From Limnoperna fortunei (taxonomy: Eukaryota; Mollusca; Bivalvia; Mytilida; Modiolidae), in contig OX104124.1 of NCBI GenBank assembly GCA_944474755.1, forward strand, positions 24,092,452 to 24,156,451: a stretch of 64,000 nucleotides of DNA, read 5' to 3'. Position 1 is the stretch's first letter, and each line of letters begins with the position of its first letter. Under the pieces are notes generated by a model. That model was not told the origin of the DNA and did no database searches. It was given only the letters and a program-made list of their open reading frames with translations. Both the position numbers and the translations under genes were made by a program. Below are positions 42,601 to 54,600 of the stretch, one piece after another.

Positions 42601-45600
42601 ACAATCATCTTGGTGGATTCTGTCTTACCTGAAATTAAAAATTGTGTTCATAAAAATGTATAAACAAAAAATTAAATTGTTATTTTTTTTGTTTGAAGTT
42701 ATTACAATTAATATAGATACAATACAAACTAAATGGTCTGTCATAAAAAAGAGAAAACCATCAAAGTTAAAAGGGGTTCTGCCATGTGTGCAAGAACAGT
42801 TCTTTCATGCATGGCAGCTACTTAAATTTTCAGTTACATATAAATCATTTGCATTTATTATTTAAAAAATCAATTCAACAAAAACTTGCACATGAAAGCA
42901 TTTACACACTGACAGATACAAAGTTACGTTCTGGAACACTTGTTGCTACCTGGCATAAAGTCCTAAATATTGGTTTTGAAAAAAATATGCTTTAGATAAG
43001 AAAAATAAAAATGTGCATTACAGACCAAACACGATATATATAAACACACTTTGTTTATAAACACATTAAAAAAGTGTTTAAATACAACATATAATGAAAA
43101 CCGTTTTATGAACTGTTAGAAGAATTATGTTTATTAGTTTGAATTTATTATATTCTACTCAGCTCAAGGCTACCAGAATCCTTTATTATATTCTACTCAG
43201 CTCAAGGCTACCAGGATCCTTTTTTATATTCTACTCAGCTCAAGGCTACCAGGATCCTTTATTATATTCTACTCAGCTCAAGGCTACCAGGATCCTTTAT
43301 TATATTCTACTCAGCTCAAGGCTACCAGGATCCTTTATTATATTCTACTCAGCCCAAGGCTACCAGGATCCTTTATTATATTCTACTCAGCTCAAGGCTA
43401 CCAGGATCCTTTATTATATTCTACTCAGCTCAAGGCTACCAGGATCCTTTATTATATTCTACTCAGCTCAAGGCTACCAGGATCCTTTATTATATTCTAC
43501 TCAGCTCAAGGCTACCAGGATCCTTTATTATATTCTACTCAGCTCAAGGCTACCAGGATCCTTTATTATATTCTACTCAGCCCAAGGCTACCGGGATCCT
43601 TTATTATATTCTACTCAGCTCAAGGCTACCAGGATCCTTTATTATATTCTACTCAGCTCAAGGCTACCAGGATCCTTTATTATATTCTACTCAGCTCAAG
43701 GCTACCAGGATCCTTTATTATATTCTACTCAGCTCAAGGCTACCAGGATCCTTTATTATATTCTACTCAGCTCAAGGCTACCAGGATCCTTTATTATATT
43801 CTACTCAGCCCAAGGCTACCAGGATCCTTTATTATATTCTACTCAGCTCAAGGCTACCAGGATCCTTTATTATATTCTACTCAGCTCAAGGCTACCAGGA
43901 TCCTTTATTATATTCTACTCAGCTCAAGGCTACCAGGATCCTTTATTATATTCTACTCAGCTCAAGGCTACCAGGATCCTTTATTATATTCTACTCAGCT
44001 CAAGGCTACCAGGATCCTTTATTATATTCTACTCAGCCCAAGGCTACCGGGATCCTTTATTATATTCTACTCAGCCCAAGGCTACCGGGATCCTTTATTA
44101 TATTCTACTCAGCCCAAGGCTACCAGGATCCTTTATTATATTCTACTCAGCTCAAGGCTACCAGGATCCTTTATTATATTCTACTCAGCTCAAGGCTACC
44201 AGGATCCTTTATTATATTCTACTCAGCCCAAGGCTACCAGGATCCTTTATTATATTCTACTCAGCCCAAGGCTACCAGGATCCTTTATTATATTCTACTC
44301 TGCCCAAGGCTATCAAGATCCTTTTTTTAAGGTTGGTCTACACTGTAATTAAACCTTGTGACAGATGTCTTCAATGGTTTTATATTTTAACATGATAGCA
44401 TGTATAATGAAAGCTTTATTACATACTTTATGTTAAAATAACACCAAAGATTTCACCAGACAAATGGAGCCTATATATGTAACCAGACACAATCATGGAT
44501 TGTCGATTTCCCAATACAGTCAATACAATATGTCACCTCTTAACAGTTTATTTAGTAGATATGCAGATATGTTTACTAGCATAATTTTTGTACAAAGGTT
44601 TCTGAATTATTTCAGACACAAGATTCTAAAAGTTACAGAAATAAAAATTTTGCAATTAAAATGGCAAAAAAAATCCTAGATTTTGTTTGTTTAACACTAG
44701 CTAGTAATGTTTGTATACCTTCAATAACAATTATCAGGAACTTTTTTCTTAAAAAAGATGATAATTTTAAAACAGTTAAAATGAAATGACTACTGGTAAC
44801 AAAAAACTTGGCCAACATTTAGTATACAAATCTACAAGTCATCCTGAGCTATGACTAATTACTTAACTTATTTTTTTTTAAACTCTTTCAACATTTTTAA
44901 AAATTTCTTACCAGTACCTGCAGGAGAAAAATACCCTGATAAAAAAGTCACAGTTCTAATCTAATTAGGCTGTTTAGATTGTGTGATGCACAGCAAAAAT
45001 TGCACCATGTCCATTATTAAATAGCAACAGTTGATACAATGAAACTTTATAGCTTGCTCTTAAAGAAACTAGGAACCAGATTGTCTGCTTGAAGAGAAAT
45101 ATAAAAAATTAAGGAAGATTGTTTACATAGGACACAGATGGCCCCACCTGAGCTAATTAAAATCGTAAAATATCTAATAAACATGTGTTTAGTGGTTTCA
45201 AAACATCACCAAATTTTAAATGTTAATTGTTCAAGGCTTTCTCAAGTTATGAAGAAAACAACTGTGTACATACATACGGGACTATCAGCAGTGCCTAAAT
45301 ATATATGTACCTGACAAATGGTCTATTGTAGTATGACCTTTCCCCTTTGCAGTTGTACAAGATAGTGACATTTGATTCATGATACACAATTCAACTCTGA
45401 CAAGAATATACAGTTAATAACATAAGTTACAACAGTAACCAGGTAACCTGCCCCTGATTCTCCACTAACCATCAGACATTCACTGGTTCCTTACCTGCCC
45501 CTTATTCTCCACTGACCAGCAGACATTCACTAGTTCCTTACTTGCCACTGATTCTCCACTAACCATCAGATATTCACTGGTTCCTTACTTGCCCCTGATT

Positions 45601-48600
45601 CTCCACTGACCAGCAGACATTGACCGGTTCCTTACCTGCCCCTGATTCTCCAATGACTAGCAGACATTGACTGGTTCCTTACATGCCCCCGATTCTCCAC
45701 TGACCAGCAGACATTGACAGGTTCCTTACCTGCCCCTGATTCTCCACTGACCAGCAGACATTGACTGGTTCCTTACCTGCCCTTGATTCTCCACTGACCA
45801 GCAGACATTGACTGGTTCCTTACCTGCCCCTGATTCTCCACTGACCAGCAGACATTGACTGGTTCCTTACCTGCCCCTGATTCTCCACTGACTAGCAGAC
45901 ATTGACTGGTTCCTTACCTGACCTGATTCTCCAATGACTATCAGAATTGACTGGTTCCTTACCTGCCCCTTATTCTCCACTGACCAGCAGACATTGACTG
46001 GTTCCATACCTGCCTTTGATTCTACTCTGACCAGCAGACATTGACTGGTTCCTTACTTGCCCCTGATTCTCCACTGACCAGCAGACATTGACTGGTTCCT
46101 TACCAGCCCCTGATTCTCCACTGACCAGCAGACATTGACCGGTTCCTTACCTGCCCCTGATTCTCCAATGACTAGCAGACATTGACTGGTTCCTTACATG
46201 CAACCGATTCTCCACTGACCAGCAGACATTGACCGGTTCCTTACCTGCCCCTGATTCTCCACTGACCAGCAGACATTGACTGGTTCCTTACCTGCCCCTG
46301 ATTCTCCACTGACCAGCAGACATTGACTGGTTCCTTACCTGCCCCTGATTCTCCACTGACTAGCAGACATTGACTGGTTCCTTACCTGACCTGATTCTCC
46401 AATGACCATCAGAATTGACTGGTTCCTTACCTGCCCCTTATTCTCCACTGACCAGCAGACATTGACTGGTTCCTTACCTGCCTTTGATTCTACTCTGACC
46501 AGCAGACATTGACTGGTTCCTTACCTGCCCCTGATTCTCCACTGACCAGCAGACATTGACTGATTCCAGTCTTCATTAGTGATTTGTATGCCTTTGTTGC
46601 CAAGGCATAAATATGAGGAGGCAAATCACTAAGTAACCTGATGTTTCCATAATCATGTCCAACCTGAATAAAAAATTAATTCAGGGTCAAGTCTTTATAT
46701 ATATCATTTGCCTAACAATTCTTAAGCCAATTTGGCAAATTAAGTTTAGTTGTCCAGAGGACTACCCGGCAAAAATAATCGACAGAAAAACTGATAATTC
46801 TAGTTAAAGTTGGAGTGGAACACACCTTGCCAGATCTAGAAGTCCCATTAAAACTCTCAACCTAAGTTTTGACACACACACCTAATGATCATCAGTAGAT
46901 GGATAAGTACCCAGATTACAGTTATTCTTTGTAAAAATCATACATTTATTTACTGATTGGATTTTTGCATTAGGTCCAGCAAGCAGTATATCAGCTATAT
47001 TCAGGATGAGATCATGTTAACAAGTAATAATTCGATTCTGGAAAGATGCACCAAAGTTCATAACATTTTAAATGCCATTGGAAAAGTATGGAGTAAAAGC
47101 AGACAGAACATTTAGTATTTTGTAGCTGCTACAATGATGTTTGTTTGTTTGTTTGATGGTGTTTAACGCCACTTTCAGCAATTTTTCAGCTATATCATGG
47201 CGTCCAGTTTTTATTGGGGGAGGAAGCCGGGGTACCCGGAGAAAACCCCCGACCTGCGGTAGGAAAACTGGCAATGCTTGACAATTAAGGTTGGAGTCGA
47301 GTACACCCTGCTTGCAGTGAGAATCGAACCAGCAATCTCAGTGTTGACAGACCAAGTGATCAACAGTAGACAAACTACCTTGACCACTCTGCTGCTGGGG
47401 ATGTGCAGAACAATAATTAAGTAATTGTAGTTATAATGTTATATTTAAACCCCCAATAAATAATAGAGTGAAAATACTCTCCATCCAATAAAAGTCCATT
47501 AAAGCTCATATTGAGGAAGTTCAAAATCTTGACATAAATTAGATCTTGTCATGTTTATACAGCTAACTTAGCTAAATAAAAATTTCAAGTTTAGCATAAT
47601 TAACAAGTATTTTCCTGTTCCATTCATCTCTTTATTTTGTTTAGTTCTCTGTAATTTCATAAGTGGTTATGTGCCTTTATTTATCATACATGTACACTTA
47701 ATCACATATTTGATACCCTTTTACTTCACAAAACTGTGAAAAGATTTACCTGTACGGGTGAATATAAGTGTACAGATACCATATGAAGTATCTGAACTGT
47801 AAATCATGTTGATAAACTCTATCAACAAAGAACACCTTAAACTTCTGTTAAAGATTATTAATAAATAAATTATTGTCTTGTCACAAGAAATCATCATCAA
47901 TAAAAACTCAAGTTATCATTTTTAAGCTTCTAAATAGATTCTGGTTTCAAACTTTAACAATTTTATTTAACCATTTAACATTTAACACAAATTTTTAGAA
48001 ACTGCAGTAATGAAGTTGAGTGCACTTAAAATAGATGCCTCAACAAACGTTCAATACAATTAATTAATTTGTTTGTCGTTTATATAATTGCCATGAAACC
48101 TTCAACAAAACAGGTGTATAATGGTACCTTCTCCGTCACATTATGATACTTGGGTTACCATGACATTCATCTCGATACTTGAAACTCACAGAAAGTATGA
48201 AAACCAATGACAAGTGTCTGTGACGGCTCTTTTATTTTGTTACTTTTATGATGTGATTATATCTGCTTATTTTGATTTGTGATTTTTAGATCTTTGATTA
48301 TTTTACTTTTACTACCTCAATTTTGGAGAACTGAAGTGTTTGGCACACTTTTGAAAAAAAAACTGTTAGATCACAATCATTCCTGTGGATTTTAACCTAA
48401 TTTTGGATAACAAGAATTGGTAGGTCCTTAGGCCTTTATATAGGAAGATGATAATTCTTCAATCAACACCATTTATCGCTATTTTGCAGTATTTTCCTTT
48501 GATCTTTGTGTTAGATATTATTCGATCTCACTCTACTAGCTTGAGATGGGCCCATCTCAGCTCGCTGTCAAGACGTCGTAATATTGTGACGTCACAATGT

Positions 48601-51600
48601 TACAAAACACAGATAAACAGATTATTTACGTTTTATGAAACTCGATGCACTTTCTCGTCATCTCATCTCAGGGCTGTCGCCCTTCAATGCGATATGAACG
48701 AGAAAACGCATCTTGTTTCAAAAAACGTAAATAACCTATAATTATCGAAATACATTCAACTTATTGGCCTGTCAACACTGATGTTGCTGGTTCCAGGCAG
48801 GCAGGGTGTGCTCGACTCCAACCATGTTTGACAAGAATAGATAGTTTTGTTGTGGGTTGTACAACCATGTTTGACAAGAATAGATAGTTTTGTTGTGGGT
48901 TGTAATGAGCTTCCTCTCTCAAAAAAACTGGACGATGCCATGATATAACTGAAAAATGATTGAACGAGGTGTTAAACACCATTAAAACAGGAAATCTAGA
49001 TTTCATTAGTATAGAACGTTGGAGTACCTAGTGAGAAACACAGCATTTGGCAAAAAAATTGACGATTATTGTAAGTTAAGTTTGTTTGAGTCAGGCACAC
49101 CATGCCCAAAGAATGTATTTTGCATATTAAAAGTAATACAGTACATCTCTTAAATGCTATATAGTGTATGGCATCATTTTATGGCATATATATCTGGTAT
49201 AAAATATCTTCCTATCATATATATTTTTTAAGATATATAATAAGTTGATGAATAGACAGACCATATTCTCATGATATTTGATAGTCGGTCCTCTCATATT
49301 ATCACCTGAAATGTCAAGTGAAATGTCACCTGAACTGTAAGTGTACTCTTATTTATGCTTTTTTTAAACTCACCTGGTCTCCATATATGTTTAGTGCTGT
49401 ATATGGGTTCACAGACACCAGTATGTCCCCAATGTATGTCTGAAAACAAATAATACAATGATAAACTCCACTAATCAGTAACAATATGGGTTCACTGACA
49501 CCAGTATGTCCCCAATGTATGTCTGAAAACAAATAATACAATGATAAACTCCACTAATCAGTAACAATATGGGTTCACTGACACCAGTATGTCCCCAATG
49601 TATGTCTGAAAACAAATAATACAATGATAAACTCCACTAATCAGTAACAATATGGGTTCACTGACACCAGTATGTCCCCAATGTATGTCTGAAAACAAAT
49701 AATACAATGATAAACTCCACTAATCAGTAACAATATGGGTTCACTGACACCAGTATGTCCCCAATGTATGTCTGAAAACAAATAATACAATGATAAACTC
49801 CACTAATCAGTAACAATATGGGTTCACTGACACCAGTATGTCCCCAATGTATGTCTGAAAACAAATAATACAATGATAAACTCCACTAATCAGTAACAAT
49901 ATGGGTTCACTGACACCAGTATGTCCCCAATGTATGTCTGAAAACAAATAATACAATGATAAACTCCACTAATCAGTAACAATATGGGTTCACCGACACC
50001 AATATGTCCCCAATGTATGTCTGAAAACAAATAATACAATGATAAACTCCACTAATCAGTAACAATAAATCAAGTAAGAATGTTTTATACATGTTATAAT
50101 GAATGAAGAAGACATGTGCTGTTTGCTATCAGTATTAACCTTAAATTATAATTGGGGTCCTCGTGGCCGACTGGTTAAGGTAGAACGTCCACTATTAGTC
50201 ACGTGGTCTGTCAACACTGAGATTGGTGGTTCGAGTCTCACTGGGGGCAAGGTGTACTCAACTCCAATCTTAATTTACAAGGATTGCCAGTTTTCCAACA
50301 GGTCAGGGTCAGGGGTTTTTTTCAGATTACTCCCCCAATAAAAACTGGATGAGATGATATAGCTGAAAAAATGCTAAAAGTGGTGTTAATTCTAACATAT
50401 GACATCCTGCTGTAGCTATGGAAACATAGCTGTGTCAAAATTCCAATAAGTTTAGTTCGCACATGCGTAAGCTGTGTGTTTTGTGTAAATGTAAAAACGG
50501 ACTATAAATGCAGTTTGTTATGTGTTTTCCATAATTATCGTTATTGTTAATAATGCAGTTATTTTTAGTCTGAATTATGAGATTTATATGATATAAAATA
50601 CTCCCGATACATTATTTTTTAACAATTTACATTCAAATTAATATGAAATCACAATTAGAATTCCGATGTCATATTACGCTCAACTGAAAATTGCAAACTG
50701 GAACAATGCAATTTCGTTAAGATTTTTCAATATTTTTGTTTAAAAGGTAGGTATATTCAATACTAGAGGCTCCCAGGAGCCTGTATTGCTCAACTGAACC
50801 TGAAACCAAACAACCCTTTTTTATCCAGCTTTTCTTTCCTATGAGGAATTGCCCAACACTTCTACAAAAGTAATTAATTTTGACCTTTTAAGGGAAATAA
50901 CTCCTATAAGGAGGAGTTTTTGATGCTTAGAGGGATAAGGGAGGTTCACTTCAAATTTGCTGTACCTGTTATACTTTTTAACTATCAGCCGAAAACTCTC
51001 TTGACCCCTCTCCCGCCCCCTTTTCAATTTCAAGCCAACGTAGTTATGTAGGTAGTCAGCTGTCATGATTTGCACAATTTTGGTAGAAGATATCCTAAAT
51101 GATGATGTGTGCAATGTTTCAAAGCAGTCCTTTTATTGGTTAAAGAGGATAAGATTTTTTAAAAACAATTAGAATTGATGAAAAAAAATGTTCAAGGAGA
51201 ATAATTCCTAAACAGTTCATCAAACAATCTTGACCCTAAAGTCATTTTTGTAGCCCTCATAGAGCAGAACAATTAAGCAATGCTAACTTTAATCTAGTTT
51301 TAATAATTTTCAAGATTTTGAGGCAAAATGTCAAAAATAATCAATTTCGACAATTAAAGGGCAATAACTCCCATAAGGAGTAATCATACAACTTGGACCC
51401 AATCAAGTGTTTCGTAGAGCTTTCGATGCCGATGATGGCATGTCTATTCAGTTTTCCTGTATCCGTTATACTTTTTGAACTATAAGGCAAAAACTGTATT
51501 TTGATCCCACCCCCCTCCGTTCTTTTTTTGCCATGGCAGTCATGTTGGTTAATCTGTGGCCATGGTTGGTGCAAACTTGGTTGAGGACATTTTACGGATG

Positions 51601-54600
51601 GTGTGTACAAAGTTTCAAAGCAGTACTTTCAGTGGTTTCAGAGGATAAGATTTTAAAAAATCAATTAAAACTGATTAACAAAAACAGTTCATGGGGAATA
51701 ACTCTTAAACAGTTAATCAGACAATCTTGAATTGACAATCAGACATTTTTGCAGCTCTCATAGAGCAGAACAATTAAGCAATGCTAACTTTTTCTCTAGT
51801 TCTAATAATTTTCAAGATTTTGAAGCAACAAAAAATCATCAATTTTGACAATAAAAGGGCAATTACTCCTACAAGGAGTCGTCATACAACTTTGACCTAA
51901 TTGAATGTTTTGTAGAGCTTTTGATGCCGATGAAGGCATGTCTCTTCGGTCTTCCTGTATCTGTTATACTTTTTGAATTATAAGCCAAAAACTGTATTTT
52001 GACCCCCTGTTCCATTTTTAGCCATGGCGGCTATGTTGGTTGGTCTGTGGCCATGATTTGTGCAAACTTGGTAGATGACATTTTACTGATGAAGTGTGCA
52101 AAGTTTCAGAGCAATCCCTATAGTGGTTTTGGAGGAGAAGATTTTTAAAGAAAAGTTAACGAGGGCGACCGACCAAGGCGGATGCCAAGTGATGGCAATA
52201 GCTCACATAACTATTCGGGTCTGGTGCGCTAAAAATGAAAAGAATATATGTTTATGTCAATTTGATTTCCTTTAACATACTGTTTTGGGATATATCTTAC
52301 AGTTTCAAAAAACAGTATTACCATTGAAAGCGTCCTCTTAGAGCTGCTTAGAAATTTTAAAACAATATTTTTAGACATATTAGAATTGAAATAGATTATT
52401 GCAATTGGACTCTATGCAATTAGAACATGCTCAGACCTTATATTTGTCCACATTTTATACCTCACTATTGGCAAATATTGGCAGATAAAAGGTCTGACCA
52501 TGTTCTAATTCCCATAGAGCCCACTCACAATACTCTATTTTTTAAACAACTTTCAAACAAAATAAATTATAATGATTGAAAACATGCTCAAAATGAAACT
52601 TTGATCTTCTTTAATGTGGTTTTTGGTTAAATGGGGTGTCATACCACTTTCAGCAAATTTTTTAGCTATATAAGTGTGTCCAGTTTTTATCTAGAGAGGA
52701 AGCCAGATTAACCAGTGACCACAGGCCGTCATTAGGAAGACTGGCTTCCCTTGTCAATTAAGATTGGAGTCATGCACACCCTTCTCCCAGTGAGACTGCA
52801 ACCTCAGTGTTGATCAACAGTAGATGACTTCCTTAACCACTAGGCGATCGAGGCCCTTGTTTCTTATAAATTGCCACACAACATAACCTTATTCTTCCAG
52901 CATATTTAGACAGAAGGACCTCCCGTGTACATGTATACCTTTATAACAATCATCCTTAAATTGACTTAAAAACTACTAGTATTTTAAAATAAGTTATTTG
53001 CCACTAACAATGAAAATCAGACAATATTTATAACTTCACTAAATAATTTAATAAGCATTAAAAGAAATCTAAGAAGGCATTATTGCATGTTGAATATTAG
53101 GGTCCAATGGTTCTGATTTAAAGGACAACCTCATGCATATTACTGTAAGTGTGGTGTTAAACTGTTTCCCAGCTACATTCTAGTAAATGTAGAAGAAAGC
53201 TTTTACTACTGTGGTGGCCATTGCCAATCAGCTTGTCAATCCAATTAATACACTGTATTGATAACAATTGTGTTTCAATTAAAAAAAGATAAAAATGTAA
53301 ATGTTTACAGTTGAGTGATGCAACTCTCATAACATATCAACTGAAAACATCCCATGCAGTATTGTCCAACCACAGGGGCTCGTAAAAATTGATTTACTTG
53401 CGCTTTCGATTGATACTGGGTCGGTTTTGTTATAGTGTACCGACACAGTATCAATCGAAAGCGCAAGTAAATCAATTTTTACGAGCCCCTGTGGTCCAAC
53501 TTAAACAGTCAACCATTAAGTATGTCAGGTAACCAGAACAGGGGGTAAAATTAATCAGTCTGCTGTTAAACTACATTGTTAGGAAAAAAGTCACAATATT
53601 GTAGCTAATTTTAGTTAGGGGACCCATATCCTTTACAGGACCAAACTCATCATAGAAAAAGGGTTATGAGGATAGGGTTCTTAGGGGTATAGTTTAGGGT
53701 TCTTAGGGGTATAGGTTAGGGTTCTTAGGGTTATGAGGTTAGGGTTCTTAGGGGTATAGGTTAGGGTTCTTAGGGTTATGAGGTTAAGGTTCTTAGGGGT
53801 TTAGGTTAGGGTTCTTAAGGGTATGAGGTTAGGGTTCTTAGGGGTATAGGTTAGGGTTCTTAGGGTTATGAGGTCGGGGTTCTTAGGGGTATAGGTTAGG
53901 GTTCTTAGGGTTATGAGGTTAGGGTTCTTAGGGGTATAGGTTAGGGTTCTTAGGGGTATAGGTTAGGGTTCTTAGGGGTATAGGTTAGGGTTCTTAGGGG
54001 TATGAGGTAAGGGTTCTTAGGGGTATAGGTTAGGGTTCTTAAGGGTATGAGGTTAGGGTTCTTAGGGGTATAGGTTAGGGTTCTTAGGGTTATGAGGTCA
54101 GGGTTCTTAGGGGTATAGGTTAGGGTTCTTAGGGGTATGAGGTTAGGGTTCTTAGGGGTATAGGTTAGGGTTCTTAGGGTTATGACGTTAGGGTTCTTAG
54201 GGGTATATGTTAGGGTTCTTAGGGGTATAGGTTAGGGTTGGGTGTTGGGCATGTAGTATACTATAATATACCTATACTACAGTTGGTGGGTACTCTATAA
54301 ACGTGCTTAAAAGGTAAAATTAGGCCGCTAAATTAACTTGTACTTGCGAGCAGCATTTTTTCTTTCCTTGTTTGTTTTAGATGTAATGATCAGGTCCCTT
54401 CAATCCTTTTCATTTTGGAAAGCCTGGAACCCCACTGCGTCCTTATAAATACTTCCGAGTCTAAACTCTTAATAATTCTAGCCAAATTTAATTCCGATAC
54501 CAACAATGACCGAAAAGACCACTTTTTGACGCCACTTTCAGCAATTTTTCAGCTATGTCATGGCGTCCAGTTTTTATTGGGGGAGGAAGCCGGAGTACCC

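Noticed and set aside
43127..44395. 422-codon open frame as a repeat protein gene
   Set aside because: It is produced by cycling of a stop-free 38-nt unit through three frames, begins in flanking AT-rich DNA and lies antisense in a myosin intron. No start context, signal or family support.
47068..47274. Short open frame with a Pro-rich product, and similar ones near 22721, 48761 and 54488
   Set aside because: They are frames through SINE copies; the similar peptides reflect the shared repeat.
48587..48594. TGACGTCA as a functional CRE
   Set aside because: A single octamer in the middle of a 2.7-kb intron, next to a foldback, without other promoter features.
50154..50240. tRNA gene
   Set aside because: A and B boxes are present, but the sequence does not fold into a convincing cloverleaf and is continuous with the SINE body found in six other places.
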